Positions 16,584-24,048 of a stretch of 64,000 bases of DNA are shown in pieces; position 1 is the first letter of the stretch; the number at the start of each line of letters is the position of its first letter. The stretch comes from Oscillospiraceae bacterium (GTDB lineage Bacteria; Bacillota; Clostridia; Oscillospirales; Ruminococcaceae), in assembly GCA_009776305.1 (NCBI GenBank), contig WRLY01000005.1, positions 1-64,000 on the forward strand, written 5' to 3'. Position numbers and translations under genes: made by a program. The notes under the pieces were generated by a model. That model did no database searches, was not told the DNA's origin, and saw only the letters and a program-made list of their open reading frames with translations.

Positions 16584-16912
16584 AATTGTTCCCTCCGTAA
16601 AATTTTACTTACCATACTTGAAAAATCTAACCATTCCTGTCGCTTGCTTTCAAACAGTTTTGAGCCTTTGTGCGTCAGATGATAATATTTGCGTTTTCTC
16701 ATGCCGCTTTCCTCCCAGTAGGAGGAAATATTACCTTCTTTTTCAAGCTTGTGCAACACGGGGTACAGCGCCCCCTCGTTGAGCATGAAAACGCTGTCGG
16801 AGCGCCCCTCCAGCTCTTTAATGATTTGATAGCCGTAGCGGTCGTTCTCGGACAAAAGCTTCAGCACCATAATGGAAACGGTGCCTTTTAATAGTTGCCC
16901 GTCATAGCTCAT
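16484..16912 (-). CDS. PadR-family transcriptional regulator with extended 3' end
   Basis: The first 108 residues are a canonical PadR winged helix: LLKGTVSIMVLKLLSE, RYGYQIIKELEGRS, NEGALYPVLHKLEKEG and KRKYYHLTHKGSKLF. These repressors respond to phenolics, drugs or envelope stress. Homologous genes usually stop near the start of the HAAS gene; here the frame continues 33 codons into it, and the added tail has no PadR character. A lost stop codon is one explanation. The gene follows a promoter embedded in a perfect palindrome (16924-16962), almost certainly its own operator. Confidence 0.9.
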   Translation of the reverse strand: MSYDGQLLKGTVSIMVLKLLSENDRYGYQIIKELEGRSDSVFMLNEGALYPVLHKLEKEGNISSYWEESGMRKRKYYHLTHKGSKLFESKRQEWLDFSSMVSKILRREQLCKKTCPITLTGFAPLYAVIRCVRQQGASLPTI

Positions 16913-16923
16913 AAAATCACCTG

Positions 16924-16970
16924 CCTAAGTTTCTTATGTATATTGTACATAAGAAACTTAGGCTTGTCAA
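16924..16970 (-). promoter_or_regulatory. Promoter with perfect 17-bp inverted repeat (PadR operator)
   Basis: Arms of 17 bp (16924-16940 and 16946-16962) are exact inverted copies around a 5-bp centre. On the minus strand TTGACA (16965-16970), a 17-bp spacer and TACAAT (16942-16947) place the palindrome between and over the promoter elements. Binding by the PadR product would block transcription of its own operon. Confidence 0.85.
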
Positions 16971-17161
16971 TAGGATTCCTAAAAATATTATATAGAACGG
17001 TGATTTTCGTGAAAATTATACATTTCTACCCGTTACAATGTATTTATTTTCTACAAATCCCGATTTTTTAATGTTCTACGACATAAAATCACGTAATAAA
17101 ATCAAACATTCTTAAAGTTTTCAAATTTTCGCAAGCTAAAGCGAGGAGCGTAAAATCGCCA

Positions 17162-17636
17162 TTTCCAACACTTTCCACTGAATTTTCCACAGAAAATCTG
17201 ATAAAACACTGAAACCATTGTGAAACCGCATGCTTTTCAACACTTTCAACAGGAAAAAGTCGTTGAAAACTTGAATCGACATAATTCTTCAGGCTGTAAA
17301 AAAATAAGTATTCAATAGGTATAAATGTCGAAATATATACCGTTTGTTTAGATGTATTAAACATAAGCTTTTGTGTCGAAATTTTGTTAAAGTTCAAAAG
17401 TTAGTTAAAATAATAACAATCTTTTTTTGTCAGACGGTCGTCAAATTAATTTGTAGTACTGATTAAATTTGTTAGGCGCTAAAATTAAGTTAAAATTAAG
17501 CATGCGGTAAATTTGCGTAATAATGCGGTTTTAAACATTTTCAACTGAATTTTCAACAAAAAAATTTGTCGAAGAAATAGAAAAGGAGAGTTAATATCGA
17601 GTTTTCAACATTTTAAGCAGTAAAACCTGTTGAAAA
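17162..17636. repeat. Cluster of TTTTCAACA-like motifs in a gene-free region
   Basis: The gap 16971-17690 carries no convincing gene. At least nine copies of a 9-bp motif near TTTTCAACA occur in both orientations (17162, 17172, 17183, 17234, 17243, 17262, 17538, 17550, 17602, 17628). Longer similarity links 17164-17191 with 17538-17558 (TTTCxACTGAATTTTCxACA) and 17262-17272 with 17629-17640 (GTTGAAAACTTG). The copy TTTTCCACA is one mismatch from a DnaA box. The minus-strand frame at 17089-17397 reads through these repeats and is not credible as a gene. Confidence 0.6.
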
Positions 17637-17723
17637 CTTGCATAAACTATAAGCCTGTCTCCAACAATAAAATTATAATAAAAAAACCGATTGGACGAAA
17701 AATTTAAAAGAAAGGCAAAACTT

Positions 17724-17990
17724 ATGCTAAAAGGCGTAAATAAATTGATAATAGAAGTGAGCAATCCCGAAAGCGATTTTTTTGAGCGGGCTATTTTTTT
17801 CGTTAAGCCTGAAAAGAGCAATATAGTAACCAAGGAAATGAACCGTAACGTACAGGACATAATGGGCAAGGCGTGCGACATAGAGCCCAAAAAAACAAAG
17901 AACAAAAAAAGCCGCGCCCTGTTGAAATTTGCGGGGGCGGCAGGGGCGGGGGCGGCAGTTGCAGGGGTTCTTTTAAAGCTTTTAGGGTGA
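17724..17990 (+). CDS. Small conserved-looking protein with hydrophobic C-terminus
   Basis: This 88-residue protein starts at ATG 17724 behind AGAAAGG; a TTG 33 nt upstream lacks a comparable SD. The N-terminal part reads MLKGVNKLIIEVSNPESDFF and ERAIFFVKPEKSNI, followed by a Lys-rich stretch (KKTKNKKSR) and a C-terminal Ala/Gly-rich hydrophobic segment (LLKFAGAAGAGAAVAGVLL) that could be an amphipathic or membrane helix. I believe similar short proteins occur in other Clostridia but know no function. Its 3' end overlaps the convergent VanY-type gene by 9 nt. Confidence 0.65.
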   Translation: MLKGVNKLIIEVSNPESDFFERAIFFVKPEKSNIVTKEMNRNVQDIMGKACDIEPKKTKNKKSRALLKFAGAAGAGAAVAGVLLKLLG

Positions 17991-18737
17991 GAGCGGGTAA
18001 CGCTCGATATATTCTTCTAATGTAAACCCCGAGTTATAAATCTGCTCGGCTCTGTCAATCCCCACAAATCTGAAATGCCACGGCTCGTAGATAAAGCCGG
18101 TTATTTCCTCCATGCCCTTTGGATAGCGCAGAATAAAGCCGTATTTCCATGAATTTTTCTCAAGCCATTTGAATTCGGGCGTTTGGTCAAAGCTGTCGGT
18201 TACGTCGTTGTTATATAAAAACCAGTCCTCACTTAATATATCAAGCGCCAGTCCCGCGTTATGCTCGCTTGCACCCGGCAGGGCAATCTGAGAAGCGGTA
18301 TAAATCACAGCTTCACTCTGGCTGTAATTTTCGCGCATAAGCCTGTCAACATAGCTTCTGAATGTTTCGTCCTGCCTTTGGCGTGAGCGGTAGGCTGAAA
18401 CCACCGAAAGGCGAACCCCGTCAAGCTTCGCAGCTTTCAACATTTCATTAGCGTAACCGACGCAGCGTGCGTCAAGTTCAAAGTTGCCCCGCCCGAAATC
18501 GGATTCGTCATCGGGAAATTCAATCACCATAAGTTCCGGCTCGTAATCTTCGGGCAGGGGATTTTTATTATTGATAAGGAAAAATGCCCAGTCATGGTTT
18601 AAGTCTTCGGCGGCGCTTTGGGAAACCGTACCGGCACTTTCATCAAAATCAGAAGAAAGCGCCGCCGTTATTGACAGAGCCAATACAAAAATCAGACACA
18701 AGGTTATATTTACAGCGCAAAGAAGTTTTCGGTTCAT
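17982..18737 (-). CDS. D-alanyl-D-alanine carboxypeptidase, VanY/M15B type
   Basis: This 251-residue zinc peptidase trims the terminal D-Ala from peptidoglycan stem peptides. A signal/anchor helix (about 8-30) precedes the catalytic domain with SVVSAYRSRQRQDETF, the zinc-binding SEHNAGLALDI (His and Asp) and EPWHFRFVG (catalytic Glu and zinc His). The protein would act outside the membrane. The SD GAGGAG precedes ATG 18737. No van resistance genes are nearby, so housekeeping or sporulation wall trimming is more likely than glycopeptide resistance. Confidence 0.93.
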   Translation of the reverse strand: MNRKLLCAVNITLCLIFVLALSITAALSSDFDESAGTVSQSAAEDLNHDWAFFLINNKNPLPEDYEPELMVIEFPDDESDFGRGNFELDARCVGYANEMLKAAKLDGVRLSVVSAYRSRQRQDETFRSYVDRLMRENYSQSEAVIYTASQIALPGASEHNAGLALDILSEDWFLYNNDVTDSFDQTPEFKWLEKNSWKYGFILRYPKGMEEITGFIYEPWHFRFVGIDRAEQIYNSGFTLEEYIERYPLSP

Positions 18738-18852
18738 GGAAGTACTCCTCGAGGTTGCTTTAAGGGCGACAGGTTAAATTTTCGCCTGTACTATATAATA
18801 TCGGCAGTTTTTAGGGTAATATTTAGAGGGCGGAGATTTTTTTATTTTCCAC

Positions 18853-18881
18853 TTTACAAAAATATTGAATTATATTATAAT
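18853..18881 (+). promoter_or_regulatory. Sigma-A promoter of GH105 gene
   Basis: TTTACA (18853-18858), a 17-bp spacer and TATAAT (18876-18881) lie about 30 bp upstream of the GH105 start codon. Confidence 0.7.
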
Positions 18882-18911
18882 ATAATAAGAACAAAAAACC
18901 GGAGGGCTACC

Positions 18912-19874
18912 ATGAACCTACATACTCGCGTAAAAAACGCAATGCTTTCAATGCAACGCTCCTCGTGGGAGCAGGGATTTGCGGCGCAAAGCCTGCTTGA
19001 GGCGGGTGATACCGAGCTTTTTGTGACTATGGCGCACGAAGCCGTAATCAGGCAAAGAGAAGACGGTCGTCTCGGCATGTTATCGGGCGAATCAGCCATA
19101 ACTGACCCCGGTGCGAACGGCGAGGCGGTTTGGCGGGCTTATGAGGTCACGGAAAATGAAATTTTCAAGCAAGCCGCCAATAAAATGCTGGAGTACCTTA
19201 TGGTTTTTGCTCCGCATACCGAGGACGGGGTGATTTATCACAGCGAGGTTTCTTACCATGAGGGGTTTACGTCCAAGCAGCTTTGGTCGGACTCAGGCTA
19301 TATGGCGCCGCCTTTTTTGGCAGTAATGGGCGAGCTTAACGAAGCCACCAAGCAGATTTTCGGGTTGATGAATTATCTTAGGGACGACGACACCGGCTGT
19401 ATGTTTCATATTTTTGACGCGGGGTCGGGCAAGTTTGTGCGGCGTAAGCTTTGGGCTACAGGTAACGGCTGGACGCTCCTCGGAATTGCCAAGGTTCTTC
19501 ACGAGGCAAAAATAGTCGGTGACGTTACAGCTTATAAGACCCTTTTGCAATCGGGCAAAGAAATTCTTGACTGTATGCTTAAATTTCAGCGTAGCGACGG
19601 TATTTTTCATGATATTTTGGACGAACCCGATTCTTTCACTGATGGTACGTCGGCTTTGATGTGCGCGGCGTTTATTTACAGGGGAATCAGCGAGGGCTGG
19701 CTTGACAGGAAATATAAGCAAAACGCCGACCAAATACGCAAAACTGTCGCCAAAAACATAGATGAATTGGGTATAATCCGCGGGGTTTGCGGTGCGCCGT
19801 ATTTTATGTCGCAGGGCGTTTCGGCAGAAGCGCAGGCGGCGTGGCTCATGATGGACGCATGGGCTAAAAAGTAA
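18912..19874 (+). CDS. Glycoside hydrolase family 105 (unsaturated rhamnogalacturonyl hydrolase-like)
   Basis: This 320-residue protein has the alpha/alpha-barrel features of GH88/GH105 enzymes, which hydrate and remove unsaturated uronic acids from the ends of pectin or similar oligosaccharides. Visible pieces are SMQRSSWEQG near the N-terminus, the acidic WSDSGYMAPPFLAVMG, RRKLWATGNGWTL and SDGIFHDILDEPDSFTDGTSALM. There is no signal peptide, so it acts in the cytoplasm on imported oligosaccharides. SD GGAGGG precedes ATG 18912. It forms a single-gene unit with promoter and terminator. Exact substrate is unknown. Confidence 0.9.
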   Translation: MNLHTRVKNAMLSMQRSSWEQGFAAQSLLEAGDTELFVTMAHEAVIRQREDGRLGMLSGESAITDPGANGEAVWRAYEVTENEIFKQAANKMLEYLMVFAPHTEDGVIYHSEVSYHEGFTSKQLWSDSGYMAPPFLAVMGELNEATKQIFGLMNYLRDDDTGCMFHIFDAGSGKFVRRKLWATGNGWTLLGIAKVLHEAKIVGDVTAYKTLLQSGKEILDCMLKFQRSDGIFHDILDEPDSFTDGTSALMCAAFIYRGISEGWLDRKYKQNADQIRKTVAKNIDELGIIRGVCGAPYFMSQGVSAEAQAAWLMMDAWAKK

Positions 19875-19905
19875 AGTGTATAAAGTTTAAACAATTACAT
19901 AAGCC

Positions 19906-19942
19906 CATGCCCGCGCTTTTAATTTGCGCGGGCATGTTTTTT
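19906..19942 (+). terminator. Intrinsic terminator after GH105 gene
   Basis: Perfect arms CATGCCCGCGC and GCGCGGGCATG are followed by six T residues. Confidence 0.92.
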
Positions 19943-19962
19943 AGCTTAAACCTTTGAAAGAA

Positions 19963-20041
19963 GCGGGGGGGTAAACGCCCCGCTTAGTGGAAACCCACCG
20001 CCTACAGAGCCGGGGGAATTTCGCCTACGGCGGCTCGTAGG
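19963..20041. repeat. GC-rich multi-hairpin element
   Basis: Three consecutive foldbacks are seen: GCGGGG/GCCCCGC, GTGG/CCCAC and a longer CCTACaGAGCC/GGCTCGTAGG. The stretch contrasts with the AT-rich flanks and lies just upstream of the ECF promoter at 20063. It looks like a mobile palindromic repeat, but only one clear copy of this form is present in the window. Confidence 0.45.
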
Positions 20042-20062
20042 TTAAAAAAATTTCAAAATCTT

Positions 20063-20090
20063 TGTAACGAAACACAAATTACTCCGTCTA
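20063..20090 (+). promoter_or_regulatory. ECF-type promoter of second sigma gene
   Basis: TGTAAC (20063-20068), a 16-bp spacer and CGTCTA (20085-20090) match SigV/SigX-like ECF promoters, 30 bp upstream of an ECF gene. Autoactivation is likely. Confidence 0.7.
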
Positions 20091-20119
20091 ACCAATGAAT
20101 CCGAAAGAAAGGAGACAAT

Positions 20120-20608
20120 ATGGACGCAGACTTTGAGAAACTATATAATGCCTACTACATGAAAGTTTACTCTTTTGTTATGACTTTGGCTAAAAACAGG
20201 CATGATTCTGAGGAAATAACGCAAAAGACCTTTTTCAAAGCAATGACCGCAGACAAAAAGCATAGCGGCAACTCGTCCGAATTTACCTGGTTGTGCGCGA
20301 TTGCGAAAAATCTGTTTCTTGACCAGGCGAGAGTCCGCAAACGAATAAGCGAGCTTGATTTAAAAGATGGGGAAACGGTTTCGGAAACCGATATAGAAAA
20401 GGCGTTTGACGATGGGGAGACCGCTTTTCGTATTCATCAGGTACTGCATAATTTGGAAGAACCGTACAAGGAGGTATTCGGGTTGCGAATATTCGGTGAA
20501 TTGTCATTTCAGAAAATCGGTTTGTTATTCGGTAAAACAGAGAACTGGGCGCGGGTTACATATCATCGTGCACGTCTGAAGGTTTTGGAAAGGATGGATT
20601 TGAGTTGA
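20120..20608 (+). CDS. ECF-type RNA polymerase sigma factor
   Basis: This 162-residue sigma factor has region 2 (FEKLYNAYYMKVYSFV, DSEEITQKTFFKAM, FTWLCAIAKNLFLDQARVRKR without gaps) and region 4 (EEPYKEVFGLRIFGELSFQKIGLLFGKTENWARVTYHRAR). It is of the SigW/YlaC size class. The downstream gene, 70 nt on, encodes a zinc-finger anti-sigma factor. An SD AAAGGAG precedes ATG 20120. Target genes beyond its own operon cannot be read here; the metal ATPase at 21970 has its own sigma-A promoter. Confidence 0.93.
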   Translation: MDADFEKLYNAYYMKVYSFVMTLAKNRHDSEEITQKTFFKAMTADKKHSGNSSEFTWLCAIAKNLFLDQARVRKRISELDLKDGETVSETDIEKAFDDGETAFRIHQVLHNLEEPYKEVFGLRIFGELSFQKIGLLFGKTENWARVTYHRARLKVLERMDLS

Positions 20609-20678
20609 AAAACAAACAAGGTATAAGAAAAAAATTATTTTATGGCTTAACGGCGTCGGAAAGGTATGGTGCAAAAAT

Positions 20679-21746
20679 ATGAATATTTCATGTGATATTA
20701 TTATGGATTTACTGCCGCTTTACTATGACGGAGTATGTAACGAAAACAGCAGAAAGGCTGTTGAGGAACACTTGACAGAATGTGATAAGTGCAAAAATGT
20801 ACTTGAAAAAACAGGGAATAACACGATTGACAATTTTTTGAAGAAAGAACGGGAAGAGGTCGTGGCTCATCACGCAAAGGCGGTTAAAAGAAAATCCCTC
20901 ATTGTAGGAATCAGCATAGCTTCGGTTATGGCAATCCCTGTATTAATCACCTTGATTGTAAATCTCGCTACAGGTCATGCGCTGGATTGGTTTTTCATTG
21001 TTTTAACTTCGCTTATGACGCTTGCCTCGCTTACGGTTGTGCCGCTTATTTTTGAAAAAGAAAAAAGGCTTTGGACTTTGGGGAGCTTTACGGCAAGCCT
21101 GACCCTGTTATTGCTCTCCTGCTCCGTATATGACGCATACACCGGCGGCGATGGGCTTTGGTTTTTTGTAGCAATCGTTCCTGTATTTTTCGGGTTATCG
21201 GTTTTGTTTGCGCCTTTTGTAATCAAACGGTTGCACGCTTTAGGGATTTTGACAGGATTCGCGGCGCGTCATAAAGGACTGCTCGCTATGTCGGTTGATA
21301 CTATTCTTTTGTACGCTGTGATTGCTGTAATCGGATTATTCGCGCAAAATAAAACCATAGTTATGCAGGAAGCGGAAAGGGCGGTTGTTGTATACGGGCA
21401 AAATGGACTCGGGCTTGATTATTGGCGTCCCGCGCTGTTAATCACATCTCTATCCTTACTTTTCCCGTGGGGGCTGTTTCTCATCATTCGTTATCTTAAA
21501 GCAAATTCCTTTATAAGAGCGGGGATTTGCGTAATATTCAGCGGGCTGTTTCTCACTATGATTGAAAATATGATTAATTGGATTCTGGAAGGCGTTTTGC
21601 GTTTCCAATTCAGAAACGCGAATCTGCTTGTCTGGAACAGCAACAGCGTTATAGACGCGAATATCTGGCTTTTGATTTTTCTTTCCGGTTGCGTTATCGG
21701 CGGCGTGTTGCTTGGCGTCGGATTGTTGCGGAAAAAAAAGAGTTGA
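20679..21746 (+). CDS. Anti-sigma factor with zf-HC2 domain and membrane bundle
   Basis: This 355-residue protein begins with a zinc-binding anti-sigma domain (CDIIMDLLPLYYDGVC, EEHLTECDKC: the His-X3-Cys-X2-Cys arrangement, residues 1-45) that holds the cognate sigma factor. From about residue 70 it has seven or eight membrane helices with short loops, ending in a KKK tail. Most zf-HC2 anti-sigmas have a single helix, so the multi-span part may sense a membrane signal itself. It is cotranscribed with the ECF gene upstream. Confidence 0.88.
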   Translation: MNISCDIIMDLLPLYYDGVCNENSRKAVEEHLTECDKCKNVLEKTGNNTIDNFLKKEREEVVAHHAKAVKRKSLIVGISIASVMAIPVLITLIVNLATGHALDWFFIVLTSLMTLASLTVVPLIFEKEKRLWTLGSFTASLTLLLLSCSVYDAYTGGDGLWFFVAIVPVFFGLSVLFAPFVIKRLHALGILTGFAARHKGLLAMSVDTILLYAVIAVIGLFAQNKTIVMQEAERAVVVYGQNGLGLDYWRPALLITSLSLLFPWGLFLIIRYLKANSFIRAGICVIFSGLFLTMIENMINWILEGVLRFQFRNANLLVWNSNSVIDANIWLLIFLSGCVIGGVLLGVGLLRKKKS

Positions 21747-21785
21747 AAATGTTTTATTAACCCTGAAAAAATATTCAAAAACCCC

Positions 21786-21814
21786 TTGACAATCCCCCAA
21801 AAATGTCTTATAAT
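21786..21814 (+). promoter_or_regulatory. Sigma-A promoter of metal ATPase gene
   Basis: TTGACA (21786-21791), a 17-bp spacer and TATAAT (21809-21814) form a full consensus promoter, about 155 bp upstream of the ATPase start. Confidence 0.88.
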
Positions 21815-21816
21815 AT

Positions 21817-21947
21817 AATTGAGCGAATGTTCAACCAAAATCGCTCAATTATTTTTTCTTTTAATGATTGAACGATTGAGCAACCATATTAAGAACCTGT
21901 GTTCAACACCCGAAATATGGGCGTTGAGCGGTATTGAACATAGGTTC
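21817..21947 (+). promoter_or_regulatory. Structured leader / operator region of metal ATPase gene
   Basis: An inverted repeat AATTGAGCGA...TCGCTCAATT (21817-21850) followed by a T-rich run starts at the transcription start. ATTGAGC recurs at 21874-21880, so GCTCAAT could pair with either copy. A second long hairpin pairs GAACCTGTGTTCAA (21893-21906) with TTGAACATAGGTTC (21934-21947) with one mismatch. Repeated TTGA/TCAA half-sites suggest an ArsR/SmtB-type operator; alternative pairing suggests attenuation. I cannot decide between them. Confidence 0.5.
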
Positions 21948-21969
21948 TAAATGAAAGGAATTGAAAAAC

Positions 21970-23841
21970 ATGAAAGAACACAAATTCAAAATTATCCGTC
22001 TTGCAACAGGGGCTTTAATTTTCGCGGTTGGGATAATCACAAGCGGATATTTAGAAATTCCGCTGTTCATCGCCTCCTACATAATACTCGGGTACGACGT
22101 GCTTTTTCAGGCGGTGAAAAATATACTGAAAAGTGGAAACCGCTTGAGTGGTAAGGTGTTCGACGAGAATTTTTTAATGAGTATAGCCACCTTGGGGGCA
22201 ATTATAATCGGCGAATACCCGGAAGCGGCGGCAGTCATGCTGTTTTGGCAGACGGGGGAATTTTTTCAGGAAATCGCGGTTACACGCTCCAGAAAATCTA
22301 TTACAGAGCTCATGGACATAAGACCGGACTACGCGAATTTACTTTTAAATAATGAAATATCGGTCATAAACCCGTCAGATGTGAAAATCGGCGATTCTAT
22401 TATAATAAGAGCCGGTGAGAAAATCCCTCTTGACGGCGTAGTCGTCGCTGGGGAGTCAAGCGTTAATACCGTCGCTCTAACGGGAGAATCTGCCCCGCGG
22501 TACGCGGGAGTGGGAGACGAGGTTATTTCAGGCTGTGTTAATATTACGGGGGTTTTGACGGTAAAGGTCACAAAAAGCTTTGGTGAATCTACTGCCGCCA
22601 AAATACTTGAGCTTACCCAAAACGCCGCGTCCAAAAAGGCGCGTACAGAAAACTTCATAACCTCATTTTCAAGGATTTACACCCCTGTTGTGGTTATTGC
22701 GGCGCTACTGATAGGAATAATTCCGTCGCTTTTTGGCGGGCAGTGGAGCGAATGGCTCAGACGGGCGTTAGTGTTTTTAGTAATATCCTGCCCCTGCGCT
22801 CTTGTGGTATCGGTGCCTCTCGGTTTTTTTGCGGGAATCGGTGCGGCGTCTAAAAAAGGAGTATTGGTAAAAGGCGGGAATTACCTTGAAGCCTTAGCCG
22901 AGCTCGACATAGCCGCTTTTGACAAAACAGGCACGCTTACTAAGGGCAATTTTAAAGTAACCGAAATAATTCCGCATGGCGATTTCACCGAAACCGAATT
23001 ACTCAAAGCGGCGGCGCAAGCGGAAAGCCTTTCAAAGCACCCTATTGCGGCGGCGGTGAGGGAGGCTTGGAGGCGGCTTATGCCAAGCGGGGGTGAAATT
23101 GAACCGAGCCAAGTTTCAGATTATAAAGAAAAAGCGGGACGGGGAGTAACCGCCGTTGTAAACCAAAATAGTCTATTGGTGGGGAGCGCGGAATTTTTAA
23201 AAGAAAGCGGCGTGGATTTTGAAGAAATTGATAGAGCAGGCACAAAACTTTATGTAGTAATTGATAAAAAATATACAGGTTGTATAATTGTTTCTGACCA
23301 AATAAGAGAGGACAGCAGATTCGCCGTTTTGGGGCTTCGCAAGGCGGGCGTCAGGAAAATCGTGATATTAACAGGCGATAACCTTTATGCCGCCGATGTT
23401 GTTGCCCGGGAAGTCGGCGCCGATTATGTAAAAGCGGGGCTACTCCCCCAAGAGAAGGTAGCGGCTGTCGAGGCGTTGGAATCGGAAAAACGCCCCAAGG
23501 GTAAAATCGCCTTTATCGGCGACGGCATAAACGACGCTCCTGTTTTGGCGCGGGCGGATTTAGGCGTTGCTATGGGAGGTTTCGGCTCTGACGCGGCAAT
23601 CGAAGCCGCCGATGTGGTTCTTATGACAGACAGCCCGTCAAAGCTTACGGAGGCGGTAAGCATCGCCAAACGCACAAGGCGCATAGTTAAAGGGAACATA
23701 ATCTTTGCCCTGACGGCAAAGGTCGGGTTTCTCATATTAGGCGCACTTGGAATAGCGACTATGCGCGAGGCGGTTTTCGCCGATGTGGGGGTTAGTCTTT
23801 TGGCAATTTTAAACACCCTCAGAATCTTAAAAGTACGCTGA
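21970..23841 (+). CDS. Heavy-metal P1B-type ATPase (Zn/Cd/Co-like)
   Basis: This 623-residue cation pump exports metal ions across the membrane. It shows LTGES (about 170-174), the membrane metal site SCPCALVVS (CPC about 274-276), the phosphorylated Asp in DKTGTLTKG (about 318), SKHPIAAA (HP locus of P1B pumps) and GDGINDAP. The N-terminal metal-binding domain found in most relatives is missing: the chain begins with the first membrane helices. ATG 21970 is 10 nt after AAAGGA; the TTG at 21961 is too close. The metal is not decided by sequence; CPC pumps of this size are usually Zn/Cd/Pb. The structured leader upstream suggests metal control. Confidence 0.93.
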   Translation: MKEHKFKIIRLATGALIFAVGIITSGYLEIPLFIASYIILGYDVLFQAVKNILKSGNRLSGKVFDENFLMSIATLGAIIIGEYPEAAAVMLFWQTGEFFQEIAVTRSRKSITELMDIRPDYANLLLNNEISVINPSDVKIGDSIIIRAGEKIPLDGVVVAGESSVNTVALTGESAPRYAGVGDEVISGCVNITGVLTVKVTKSFGESTAAKILELTQNAASKKARTENFITSFSRIYTPVVVIAALLIGIIPSLFGGQWSEWLRRALVFLVISCPCALVVSVPLGFFAGIGAASKKGVLVKGGNYLEALAELDIAAFDKTGTLTKGNFKVTEIIPHGDFTETELLKAAAQAESLSKHPIAAAVREAWRRLMPSGGEIEPSQVSDYKEKAGRGVTAVVNQNSLLVGSAEFLKESGVDFEEIDRAGTKLYVVIDKKYTGCIIVSDQIREDSRFAVLGLRKAGVRKIVILTGDNLYAADVVAREVGADYVKAGLLPQEKVAAVEALESEKRPKGKIAFIGDGINDAPVLARADLGVAMGGFGSDAAIEAADVVLMTDSPSKLTEAVSIAKRTRRIVKGNIIFALTAKVGFLILGALGIATMREAVFADVGVSLLAILNTLRILKVR

Positions 23842-23934
23842 AAATCCAGACATGGCATATTGCACAAACAAAACGCAAAAAGGTCGGGGGTTTATATGCT
23901 AAATTAACATATTTGACATATTTGTAAAAAAACA

Positions 23935-23964
23935 TTGACAAAATACATCTAAATATGGTAATAT
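23935..23964 (+). promoter_or_regulatory. Sigma-A promoter of sugar importer operon
   Basis: TTGACA (23935-23940), an 18-bp spacer and TAATAT (23959-23964) lie about 85 bp upstream of the lplB-like gene. Confidence 0.65.
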
Positions 23965-23979
23965 TGTTTATGTAAATGA

Positions 23980-24018
23980 CGTGAAAACTCGGTGTTACAG
24001 GCGATTTTCACGTTTTTT
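23980..24018 (+). terminator. Terminator-like hairpin in importer leader
   Basis: CGTGAAAA (23980-23987) pairs with TTTTCACG (24005-24012) and is followed by TTTTTT. It lies after the promoter and before the first gene, so it could attenuate the operon. It could equally stop read-through from the ATPase gene. Confidence 0.6.
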
Positions 24019-24048
24019 ATCTTAAAATTACATACGGGAGGCAGAAAA

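Noticed and set aside
17089-17397. Minus-strand open frame of 102 codons
   Set aside because: It reads through the TTTTCAACA repeat cluster, has no SD and no protein-like composition.
16971-17690. Replication origin
   Set aside because: Only one motif copy comes within one mismatch of a DnaA box, and dnaA, dnaN or other origin genes are absent.
17982-18737. Vancomycin resistance locus
   Set aside because: Only a VanY-type peptidase is present; there are no vanH, vanA/B or vanX homologues nearby.
21951-22154. Plus-strand frame at the start of the metal ATPase
   Set aside because: It is an out-of-frame shadow; the ATPase motifs lie in the frame from 21970.
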